A stretch of 8,915 bases of DNA from an uncultured Eubacteriales bacterium (GTDB taxonomy: Bacteria; Bacillota; Clostridia; Lachnospirales; Lachnospiraceae), in assembly GCA_900313855.1 (NCBI GenBank), contig OMSZ01000004.1:1-8915 (forward strand). Reading direction: 5' to 3'. Each line of letters starts with the position of its first letter. The first letter of the stretch is position 1. Both the position numbers and the translations under genes were made by a program. Shown piece after piece: positions 1 through 6,167 of the stretch. The notes under the pieces were generated by a model. The model was not told where the DNA came from, ran no database searches, and worked only from the letters and a program-made list of their open reading frames with translations.

Positions 1-1
1 G

Positions 2-85
2 GATTCACTGCACCTGTCACCGGAGGGACACGCAAAGCTTGCAGAGGTGCTTGACCGTGTAGTAAGAGAAAGCATTAGCGGGTGA
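2..85 (+). CDS. C-terminal end of a probable SGNH/GDSL-family hydrolase (partial, 5' end outside window)
   Basis: Only the last 27 codons and the TGA stop (83-85) are present. The frame reads DSLHLSPEGHAKLAEVL and then a short basic/acidic helix. The D-x-x-H-L-S-x-x-G-H pattern followed by a helix is the usual last block of SGNH/GDSL esterases and lipases, where the Asp and His complete the catalytic triad; here they would be D1 and H4 of the visible fragment. The nucleophile serine block and substrate clues lie upstream, so the substrate cannot be stated. The stop sits immediately before a tandem-repeat block, and the protein ends a normal distance after the His block, so the ending looks natural. 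Another family with a similar tail is possible because the evidence is one motif. Confidence 0.55.
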   Translation, partial: DSLHLSPEGHAKLAEVLDRVVRESISG

Positions 86-186
86 TAATGTGGCTACGTT
101 GCTACGAGATAACGTGGCTATGTTGCTACGTGATAACGTGGATAAGTTGCTGCGAGATAACATGGATACGTTGCTACGAGATAACG
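85..186 (+). repeat. 24-bp tandem repeat, four full copies plus a short partial fifth
   Basis: Units begin at 85, 109, 133 and 157, each 24 bp with the form ATAAyrTGG..A.GTTGCTrCG.G. The start of a fifth copy (ATAACG) follows at 181. Each unit also contains a shorter internal echo, GCTACG-TT-GCTACG, clearest in the first copy. The units differ at only six of 24 columns. The unit length is a multiple of three, so copy-number change would not shift a reading frame. There are no spacers between units, so this is not a CRISPR array. Confidence 0.9.
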
Positions 187-266
187 GGAATGGTCACGGA
201 TATTGGGCAGACAATTATTATGGGTGGAAGTTTGTTGATAAGGATAAAGGGGTGAAGGAATGGTAA
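90..266 (+). CDS. Possible 58-aa protein with an 8-residue repeat (hypothetical)
   Basis: A short open frame runs from GTG 90 to TAA 264-266. It encodes four consecutive octads of the form N-V/M-A/D-x-L-L-R-D, then a tail rich in Gly, Trp, Tyr, Lys and Asp that ends KGVKEW. Of the six variable columns among the DNA repeats, three are synonymous in this frame (AAT/AAC, CTA/CTG, CGA/CGT). In the alternative open frame (ATG 88 to TGA 253-255) only one is. This mildly favours translation in this frame. The stop overlaps the start of the following hydrolase by 7 nt, as in translationally coupled genes. The weak points are the GTG start, the poor ribosome binding site (only GCGGG upstream) and an unknown family. 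It could instead be a C-terminal extension of the upstream hydrolase reached by a +1 shift at TGA 83, or non-coding repeat DNA. An internal ATG at 120 is another possible start. Confidence 0.35.
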   Translation: MATLLRDNVAMLLRDNVDKLLRDNMDTLLRDNGNGHGYWADNYYGWKFVDKDKGVKEW

Positions 267-1156
267 GAAATATTATTATCGTTGTTATTGTGGTTATTTT
301 GATTCTTTTTATTGCATTTGCATTCTGGCTTCCGTCATTTGTTATGACGGGAAAGCGGCAGACATTAGAAGAAGCTTTGGCATGGCAGAGCGATCATTAT
401 GACACATCATTTTATGAAGGTTTGGAAAAGACCGATTACATCGTGAAGGGATATGAGGATTACGATCTGCATGTGGAACTTCTTAAGAATCCTTCTCCGA
501 CAGATAAGTACATTATTGTGTCACATGGATATACTGACAATCGTATGGGCGCGCTCAAATATGTGGAGATGTATATGGACCTTGGTTTCAACTGTATAAT
601 ATATGATCTTCGCGGACATGGTGAAAATGCTACGGATTTCACGACTTACGGAGTCAGGGAAGCGCAGGATCTGAAATGCATTGTTGATGACACAAGAAAA
701 CGCTATGATGATATATCTGTACTTGGACTTCATGGTGAGTCATTAGGCGCGGCAACGACGATCACGTCGCTTAAATATAAGCCGGAGATTGATTTTGCTG
801 TTGCTGACTGTGGCTTCTCCGATATCGACAATGTTTTAAGGGAAGGCTACAGAAATGCACACGCACCCGTATTCTTAGTCGATCTGGCTGATTTTACAGG
901 TAAGATCAGATACAAATATTCCATCAAAGAAATGCGTCCGATAGACTCATTAAATGATAATAAAGTGCCGATCCTGTTTATTCATGGCGCGGATGACACA
1001 TTTATTCTCCCTAAGAATTCGGAGGATATGGCAGCAAGAACGGCAGGCTATAGCGAGATACATATCATTCCGAAGGCAGGACATGCAGAATCAATTCTTA
1101 CGGCACCGAATGACTATAAGGATTATGTTGAGAGGTTTTTAGAGAAGATAGAATGA
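260..1156 (+). CDS. Membrane-anchored alpha/beta hydrolase (YqkD/acyl-transferase-like serine hydrolase)
   Basis: This 298-residue protein starts with a hydrophobic segment (about residues 4-27) preceded by only one Arg, so it is probably an N-terminal membrane anchor with the catalytic domain outside the cytoplasm. The alpha/beta-hydrolase landmarks are in order: an HGYTDNR oxyanion-type loop at 89-95, YDLRGHG at 115-121, the nucleophile elbow G-E-S-L-G with Ser161, the acid in HGADD (Asp246 is the best candidate), and the catalytic His275 in AGHAES. Length and layout match the YqkD-like family of serine hydrolases in Firmicutes, for which substrates are mostly unknown; an esterase or peptidase role is possible. 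The start ATG is preceded by AAGGGGTG at a good distance (247-254). It lies just after a probable SGNH hydrolase and may share its transcript, suggesting a small hydrolase cluster. No terminator is obvious after the TGA. Confidence 0.9.
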   Translation: MVRNIIIVVIVVILILFIAFAFWLPSFVMTGKRQTLEEALAWQSDHYDTSFYEGLEKTDYIVKGYEDYDLHVELLKNPSPTDKYIIVSHGYTDNRMGALKYVEMYMDLGFNCIIYDLRGHGENATDFTTYGVREAQDLKCIVDDTRKRYDDISVLGLHGESLGAATTITSLKYKPEIDFAVADCGFSDIDNVLREGYRNAHAPVFLVDLADFTGKIRYKYSIKEMRPIDSLNDNKVPILFIHGADDTFILPKNSEDMAARTAGYSEIHIIPKAGHAESILTAPNDYKDYVERFLEKIE

Positions 1157-1357
1157 TAGTGTCAACTGATGTATGAAAAAACGTAAGAAAAAAAGAGACA
1201 CTTTCGTACCTTGAAAAATGTAGAATTAAACTTGGAAAAGAAATTGATGACAATGTGATTGAGAAAGTAATAGCGGATTTGGGATACGAAGTAAAAAAAG
1301 CATGTGAATTGGAAATAATCTCATGAGAAAAACTCTAATAATAAGGATGAGAATTAT
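1157..1357. other. Gap between convergent genes, without a clear terminator
   Basis: The 201 bases separate the rightward hydrolase from the leftward HD-GYP gene. I looked for a GC-rich stem with a T-run on either strand and found none. The only inverted repeat is AGTGTC (1158-1163) with GACACT (1196-1201), six pairs with a 32-base loop and a following TTT, which is too weak to call. Most of the stretch is taken by the probable gene remnant listed separately. Confidence 0.6.
1177..1326 (+). pseudogene. Remnant or frameshifted small gene, resembling the end of a heavy-metal-associated (HMA) domain
   Basis: An open stretch of 49 codons ending at TGA 1324-1326 has normal-looking protein composition. 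Its part CRIKLGKEIDDNVIEKVIAD, followed directly by LGYEVK, recalls the last strand-helix-strand of HMA (CopZ-like) domains, where a helix is followed by the conserved D-x-GYEV. The metal-binding CxxC half is absent and the frame has no ATG, GTG or TTG in its upstream part, so as it stands it is not an intact gene. An A7 run at 1188-1194 lies between ATG 1173 and this frame. Loss of one A would join them into a 50-residue ORF, although ATG 1173 has no visible ribosome binding site. It could therefore be a decayed fragment, a slippage-dependent gene, a sequencing error, or chance. The HMA assignment is by eye only. Confidence 0.3.
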
Positions 1358-2791
1358 CTAATTTATAATGCTTGAAAGTGGATTCCCTAAATCTCTATAC
1401 ATAGCAAGAAGCTTAGGCGTCTCTGATATTATAGTCTCAATATCCTTGTCCTTGCCTGCTTTTTCCAATGCTTTTGCAAGATTCGAGATATCCACGGCTC
1501 CTATGGTACGTGACGAACTTTTAAGTGAGTGAACAAGAGTTGTGTATGTCTCGATATCTCTTGCGGCAAGGGCTTCTTCAATCTTATTTGACTTTGTTTC
1601 GATGGAATCGTTAAATATAGACAATGCCTCGAGATAATCCTCTATATCTCCACACAGGAACAGACCAAGATTGGTATCAATCATTTCTATCTCTGACAAT
1701 TGTATTGGCAGTTCAGGATTAACGTCTATTCTGTTAACAGTCTCTTCGGCAGAATATTTTGCCGAGATGTTCTCTTCTTTTGTTATTTCTCTCATGGTAT
1801 ATTCAGTATCTGAATCTATCATGTCGATCATTATGTCAGCAATATTTTCGTCAAATTGCTTACCTTTTCCCTTAATAATTTCTTCCCTGACAGTTGCCTG
1901 AGGCATAACTTTACGATAGCTTCGATTGCTGGTCATAGCATCATACGCATCCGCTACTGCAATAATTCGTGCTTCTTCCGGTATTTCATTGCCCTTTAAT
2001 CCGTCCGGATAGCCGCGTCCGTCTATTCTTTCATGATGCCATCTGGCGCCATATGCAAGCTGGGGCATTTCTTTGATAGTTTTGAGAATCTTATGACCGG
2101 TTGTAGGATGTTTCTTGATTTCTTCAAATTCTTCATCGGTAAGTCTGTCGGTTTTGTTGATTATTTGATCGGGAACACCGATTTTCCCTACATCATGTAA
2201 CAGTCCAATCATATACATTTCGTCTTGTTCTTTCTCGCTGTATCCAAGTCTTTTGGCAATCTCTCTTGAATAATTAGCAACACGATCTGAATGTCCGTTG
2301 GTATATGTATCTTTTGCATCTATTGCCTTGGCAAGTGTTTGAACCACATGAAGGGTAAGACGTGTATTTTCCTTGGTTTTGTTATCGACTTCTTTGGCGA
2401 GTGTTCTTTGAAGTCTTGAAAGTTCGATAGTTTTTCTAATTCTTAATATAAGTGTTTCAGGATAGAACGGTTTTCTGACAAAATCCGCCGCTCCTAGATT
2501 AAGACCTTTCATCTCAGTGGAAAGATCCTCATCTCCCGTAAGAAAAATAACGGGGACATTAAATGATTCACCATATCTATTACGTATTTCACTAAGGGTT
2601 TCCAAACCACTTTTTTCCGGCATGATGACATCCATTAGAATAAGATCGGGAAGGGGTGTCATACCTTCAAGATAATCGATTAGTCTAATTCCTGATGAAA
2701 GTGTGGTAGTTTTCATACCTTCTTTGGCAAGTATGGATGAAACTCTTGTAAGGTTGTCAAAATCGTCATCAACTATAACTATCCAGTCCAT
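1358..2791 (-). CDS. REC-HD-GYP-HPt protein: response-regulator cyclic-di-GMP phosphodiesterase with a C-terminal phosphotransfer domain
   Basis: This 477-residue cytoplasmic protein has three domains. REC (about 1-125) has the acidic triad D8-D10, phospho-acceptor Asp54 in LMDVIMP, Thr85 and Lys107. HD-GYP (about 140-330) has H167 in NGHSDRVA, the HD pair H199-D200 in HDVGKIGVPD, H228, H252-H253 and the signature ERIDGRGYPDG around 254-264. The usual metal ligands and GYP residues are present, so active hydrolysis of cyclic-di-GMP is expected from the family. A variable linker (330-365) leads to an HPt domain (about 366-470) with phospho-accepting His421 in VHSLKSSSRTIGA. REC-HD-GYP is common; the added HPt is not. 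The HPt is paralogous to those of the two hybrid kinases encoded on the other side of the promoter region. A TAGGAG site 6 nt before ATG fixes the start. It is divergent from the kinase operon, so the three genes probably form one signalling locus. Confidence 0.95.
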   Translation of the reverse strand: MDWIVIVDDDFDNLTRVSSILAKEGMKTTTLSSGIRLIDYLEGMTPLPDLILMDVIMPEKSGLETLSEIRNRYGESFNVPVIFLTGDEDLSTEMKGLNLGAADFVRKPFYPETLILRIRKTIELSRLQRTLAKEVDNKTKENTRLTLHVVQTLAKAIDAKDTYTNGHSDRVANYSREIAKRLGYSEKEQDEMYMIGLLHDVGKIGVPDQIINKTDRLTDEEFEEIKKHPTTGHKILKTIKEMPQLAYGARWHHERIDGRGYPDGLKGNEIPEEARIIAVADAYDAMTSNRSYRKVMPQATVREEIIKGKGKQFDENIADIMIDMIDSDTEYTMREITKEENISAKYSAEETVNRIDVNPELPIQLSEIEMIDTNLGLFLCGDIEDYLEALSIFNDSIETKSNKIEEALAARDIETYTTLVHSLKSSSRTIGAVDISNLAKALEKAGKDKDIETIISETPKLLAMYRDLGNPLSSIIN

Positions 2792-2797
2792 ATTATT

Positions 2798-2803
2798 CTC
2801 CTA
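2798..2803 (-). promoter_or_regulatory. Ribosome binding site of the REC-HD-GYP-HPt gene
   Basis: Read on the minus strand, this is TAGGAG, separated by 6 nt from the ATG at 2791-2789. It supports the chosen start. No other in-frame start lies near it. Confidence 0.85.
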
Positions 2804-2844
2804 TAACCAAGTAAAAATGCAAAAAGTAGAAATATAACGATTTT

Positions 2845-2873
2845 ATTATAAACATACATGCAGAAAATAGCAA
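2845..2873 (-). promoter_or_regulatory. Sigma-A-type promoter of the REC-HD-GYP-HPt gene
   Basis: On the minus strand, TTGCTA (2873-2868, four of six matches to the -35 consensus) is followed after exactly 17 bp by a perfect TATAAT -10 box (2850-2845). Transcription would begin near 2838, giving a leader of roughly 47 nt. The promoter lies back to back with that of the divergent kinase gene; the two core elements are separated by only a few bases. Confidence 0.7.
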
Positions 2874-2880
2874 TATTTCT

Positions 2881-2908
2881 TCTACAAAAAACCTATCTGT
2901 GGTATAAT
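2881..2908 (+). promoter_or_regulatory. Extended -10 promoter of the hybrid-kinase operon
   Basis: A perfect TATAAT (2903-2908) is preceded by TGG (2900-2902), which forms the TGn extended -10 motif. A weaker -35, TCTACA (2881-2886, four of six), sits 16 bp upstream. Transcription would start near 2915, about 41 nt before the proposed TTG start codon. It is the only good promoter seen upstream of the two kinase genes, which are probably transcribed together. Confidence 0.7.
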
Positions 2909-2940
2909 AAGCAAAATGGTATTATAATTAAATTGTGTCT

Positions 2941-2949
2941 GGGGAGGGG
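2941..2949 (+). promoter_or_regulatory. Ribosome binding site that sets a TTG start for the first hybrid kinase
   Basis: GGGGAGGGG lies 6 nt before TTG 2956-2958, an ideal spacing. The longer open frame beginning at GTG 2935 would translate through this site and has only AT-rich DNA upstream with no Shine-Dalgarno sequence. ATG 2971 is 21 nt away, too far. TTG 2956 also gives a well-formed signal peptide. Confidence 0.75.
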
Positions 2950-2955
2950 ATTTTA

Positions 2956-5900
2956 TTGTTTCGACTTAAGATGAAACACATAACAGGTTTTTTATTGCTA
3001 TCTTTTGTTTTTATTTGTGCCTCAATTACTAACGTGCGTGCTGCTTCGGAATATGACAGCACTACGGTGAAAGTCGGATATTATGAAAATGAAGTGTTTG
3101 AGGAGGGGGCAGCAAAAGGTGCGGTTAAAACCGGTTATGCATATGAATATTACCGTAAACTATCCGAGTATACCGGTTGGAAATATGAATATGTATATGG
3201 AAGCTATTCAGAACTATATGATAAGCTTCTTGAGGGTGAGATAGATTTTCTTGCAGGATTAGCCAAAAAGGATGAGCGTATAGGACTTATTGGCTATCCT
3301 TCTGATGCAATGGGTAGCGAAACATATACACTTGTGAAACATGATGATGATCCGGATATTACATATGCCACTTCATCTATGTCAGGTAAGAAGATTGGGG
3401 TGTTAAAAAGTGCGGTTGCAGATGTTTTGAATAATTATCTTAAGGAGCAATCCTTAGACGTTGATGTCATTACATTTGACGATTATGAATCTCTTTTTGA
3501 AGCGTTCGATTCAAAAAAAGTTGATATTCTTGCAGCGGAGGGTGACGGCGCATATGGCAGAAGTCATGCGGAAGTTATATGTACTTTCGGACATTCTGAC
3601 TATTATCTTTGTGTCAATATTAAACGCGAAGATCTGCTTGATGAACTTAATGTCGCTCAGGCACTGCTTGCTGCGGAAGAACCCAATTATCTAAGTACAT
3701 TACAGAATAAGTACTATTCTGCAAGTGTTTCCAGTCATTCCTTTTCCGTTTCAGAGAGGGAATGGATTGAAGAAAACAAGTCTCTTAAGGTCGGTTATAT
3801 CAACAATTATCTTCCATACAGTGCAACAGATGATAACGGTGATGCGACGGGTATTGTTATTGATATTATTCCCAAGATTTTATCGGAGTTACAAATAGAT
3901 GATATCGCCATTGATTATAAGGGTTATGACAATTATGATGAAATGATAAACGATATCTGCTTAGGTGTAATTGATGTGGGATTCCCGGTAGGCGGAGGAC
4001 TATATTATTCTGAAGAGAGTGGAATATATCAGTCGGCTCCACTTGTTTCTTCTTCGACAGATCTTGTTTACAAAGGCCAATACAAAGATGAAGACTATAA
4101 TCATTTTGCGGTTAATAAGAATAATCGAATGCAGTATTATTATATAAACACACATTTTCCGGAAGCAAAGATTACGTTTTATCCTAATATAGATGCATGT
4201 CTTGAGGCTGTTATAGATGGAGAAGTGGAAGCAACAACGCTTAACGGTATGCGTGCCAATGAAATATTAAAAAACAGAAAATATAAGGGTTTATATCTTA
4301 AACAGCTTAATCAGGCAGATGACAGATGCTTCGGTGTGAAGATAGGAAATGAAGGCCTATTGAAAATAATGAACAGGGGCATTAATGTTGTCGGTTCTGA
4401 GTACACATTAGATCTTGCCTATGATTATGCAACAAAATTATATTCTTATACCTTTGTTGACATGGTGAAGGATAATCAGGGATTGTTTCTGTCGATGCTT
4501 TTACTTATAGCACTTCTTGTAATAGTGCTGATATTTAGAGATTTGAAGCGAACAAGACAGGCTGATCGGATGAAATCTGATTTTGTATCTAATATGTCGC
4601 ATGAAATAAGAACGCCCATTACAGCGATAATCGGAATGAATGAGATGATCAGGCGTGAGAGTGATGACGAAAAGATATTGTCATATTCCGATAATATAGA
4701 ACGGGCCAGTGAGACTCTCATGGGTATAATAAATGATATTCTGGATTTCTCCAAAATAGAAGCAGGAAGAATGGAGTTGGATGTTCATTCATACTCGCTG
4801 CCTGAACTTCTAAGTGATCTTCAACTTATGATAGAGATGCGCGCTGCGGAGAAAAACTTATCGTTTTCGATGGATGTTGATCAAAGAATTCCGGTTATGC
4901 CTATTGGAGATATGCAAAAACTCAAACAGGTTATTCTTAATCTGCTTACCAATGCTGTAAAATATACTGAAGAAGGATATGTAAGATTGACATTAAAACT
5001 GCTTTCTATAGAAGAAGACAACTTTTTGATGGAAATATCAGTAGAAGATACCGGCATAGGAATAAAGGATCAGGAAATGCGCAAATTGTATTCTGCATTC
5101 GACCGTCTTGATATGGAAAATAACCGTAATATTGAAGGGTCAGGTCTTGGCCTTGCAATAAGTGAGAACTTACTTTCACTTATGAACAGCAAGATGCAGG
5201 TTAAGAGTCAATATGGAAGGGGTTCATGTTTTTCATTTGTTATCAGTCAGGGAATATCTGATAGGACAGAAATTGGACCTTTTGAGCCGGTTAAAAATGA
5301 AGCAGGAAGAAAATATGACAGGAGAAAGGCAACATTTACAGCGCCAAATGCAAAAATACTTGTAGTTGATGATACACCTATGAACCTTCAGGTTATATGT
5401 GGTCTGCTAAAAGATAATAAAATGATTATTGATACAGCAGAAAGTGGAAAAGAGTGTGTAGATTTGGTCGGTGATAATGAGTATGATGTGATATTCCTTG
5501 ATCAGCGAATGCCTAACATGGACGGAGTTGAGACATTGAATGCATTAAAACTGAAGTATCCGGAAAAATTATCAAAAACAATTATTATTTCCCTTACTGC
5601 CAATGCTCTTACAGGCGTAAGAGAGGAAATGCTAGAGGCCGGTTTTACTGATTATCTTACCAAGCCGGTTAAGCTTTCCAATATGGAAAATATGCTTCTT
5701 AAGTATCTTCCAAAAGAGAAGATACAGAGAATTGATGGAATGGTCGAGGAAAATGAAGATACGATTCCAATAGCTGTTTCAAGAATATCAGAACTTAATA
5801 TAGAAAAGGGCTTGGAATATTGTGGTGATGTAAGTGACTATATTGATGCATTGGATATCTATAGAAGTTCTGTCAAAGAGAGAGCAGAAATATTACAAGG

Positions 5901-6129
5901 ATACCTTAAGAATTTGGACGCGGAAAATATAGCGCTTCTTATACACTCTGTGAAGAGTACTTCGCGTGCTATAGGAGCAGAGGAGATTTATAAGTTGGCT
6001 CTTAAAATTGAAGAATATGCAAGAGCAAAAGATACGGATAAGCTTAGTGAGGTTGTCCCCGACTTTATTAACAGATACAGTAGTTTAGGTGAAGAATTGG
6101 ATAAGGCGATAAATCAACTTGATATGTAA
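2956..6129 (+). CDS. BvgS/EvgS-like hybrid sensor kinase: two extracellular solute-binding domains, TM, HisKA, HATPase, REC, HPt
   Basis: From TTG 2956 the protein has 1057 residues (numbers below count from there). A signal peptide covers about 1-29, with basic FRLKMKH, a hydrophobic core and VRA-A as likely cleavage. Two family-3 solute-binding (Venus flytrap) domains follow at about 35-253 and 268-490, joined by FSVSEREWIEEN, which resembles the linker of BvgS and EvgS. One membrane segment lies at about 509-528. The transmitter has HisKA His549 in NMSHEIRTP, HATPase Asn666 in LLTNAVKYT, DTGIGI at 698-703 and GSGLGLAI near 728-735. REC has the acidic pair in LVVDD, phospho-Asp849 in FLDQRMP, Thr881 and Lys903. 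HPt has His997 in IHSVKSTS. All phosphorelay residues are present. Unlike BvgS it has no PAS before HisKA. The ligand, probably an amino acid or similar small solute, is unknown. A second kinase follows after 38 nt with no terminator. The transmitter-to-HPt part is duplicated in that neighbour. Confidence 0.95.
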   Translation: MFRLKMKHITGFLLLSFVFICASITNVRAASEYDSTTVKVGYYENEVFEEGAAKGAVKTGYAYEYYRKLSEYTGWKYEYVYGSYSELYDKLLEGEIDFLAGLAKKDERIGLIGYPSDAMGSETYTLVKHDDDPDITYATSSMSGKKIGVLKSAVADVLNNYLKEQSLDVDVITFDDYESLFEAFDSKKVDILAAEGDGAYGRSHAEVICTFGHSDYYLCVNIKREDLLDELNVAQALLAAEEPNYLSTLQNKYYSASVSSHSFSVSEREWIEENKSLKVGYINNYLPYSATDDNGDATGIVIDIIPKILSELQIDDIAIDYKGYDNYDEMINDICLGVIDVGFPVGGGLYYSEESGIYQSAPLVSSSTDLVYKGQYKDEDYNHFAVNKNNRMQYYYINTHFPEAKITFYPNIDACLEAVIDGEVEATTLNGMRANEILKNRKYKGLYLKQLNQADDRCFGVKIGNEGLLKIMNRGINVVGSEYTLDLAYDYATKLYSYTFVDMVKDNQGLFLSMLLLIALLVIVLIFRDLKRTRQADRMKSDFVSNMSHEIRTPITAIIGMNEMIRRESDDEKILSYSDNIERASETLMGIINDILDFSKIEAGRMELDVHSYSLPELLSDLQLMIEMRAAEKNLSFSMDVDQRIPVMPIGDMQKLKQVILNLLTNAVKYTEEGYVRLTLKLLSIEEDNFLMEISVEDTGIGIKDQEMRKLYSAFDRLDMENNRNIEGSGLGLAISENLLSLMNSKMQVKSQYGRGSCFSFVISQGISDRTEIGPFEPVKNEAGRKYDRRKATFTAPNAKILVVDDTPMNLQVICGLLKDNKMIIDTAESGKECVDLVGDNEYDVIFLDQRMPNMDGVETLNALKLKYPEKLSKTIIISLTANALTGVREEMLEAGFTDYLTKPVKLSNMENMLLKYLPKEKIQRIDGMVEENEDTIPIAVSRISELNIEKGLEYCGDVSDYIDALDIYRSSVKERAEILQGYLKNLDAENIALLIHSVKSTSRAIGAEEIYKLALKIEEYARAKDTDKLSEVVPDFINRYSSLGEELDKAINQLDM
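4580..6070 (+). repeat. Copy 1 of a duplicated HisKA-HATPase-REC-HPt coding segment (boundaries approximate)
   Basis: This part of the first kinase gene aligns by eye along its length with about 6687-8206 in the second kinase. Protein landmarks match in order: SNMSHEIRTPITA, DILDFSKIE.GRMEL, KYTE.G, EGSGLGLAI, VDDTPMNLQVI, SLTA and GLEYCGD. Two DNA stretches remain close: 4723-4780 against 6831-6888 (6 differences in 58 bases) and 5365-5397 against 7476-7508 (1 difference in 33 bases). Confidence 0.8.
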
Positions 6130-6154
6130 TATTGCTGTTTCATCATCATTTCAT

Positions 6155-6160
6155 AGGAGG
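6155..6160 (+). promoter_or_regulatory. Ribosome binding site of the second hybrid kinase
   Basis: AGGAGG is 7 nt before ATG 6168 and only 1 nt before the in-frame ATG 6162. The spacing therefore selects 6168 as the start. The 38-nt gap from the preceding kinase holds no terminator or promoter, which supports co-transcription. Confidence 0.85.
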
Positions 6161-6167
6161 AATGAAA

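Noticed and set aside
85..186. CRISPR array
   Set aside because: The repeats are directly abutting with no unique spacers, and they vary in a codon-like way.
88..255. Alternative repeat ORF from ATG 88 with Cys/Trp-rich octads
   Set aside because: It has an ATG but five of six variable columns are non-synonymous, and the product is an odd Cys/Trp-rich chain; the overlapping GTG 90 frame fits better.
1158..1201. Rho-independent terminator between the convergent genes
   Set aside because: The only inverted repeat has six pairs around a 32-base loop and just TTT after it.
2923..2928. Second TATAAT as an additional promoter for the kinase operon
   Set aside because: No -35-like sequence lies 16-18 bp upstream and there is no TGn extension; the box at 2903-2908 is far better.
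4476..4754. Antisense and other-frame open frames inside the large genes (also at 460-733, 954-1142, 1671-1901, 3461-3694, 6247-6780, 7102-7287)
   Set aside because: They overlap strongly supported coding regions, show no recognisable domain and lack good ribosome binding sites.
6162..6167. ATG 6162 as start of the second kinase
   Set aside because: It is only 1 nt from AGGAGG; ATG 6168 has the right 7-nt spacing in the same frame.
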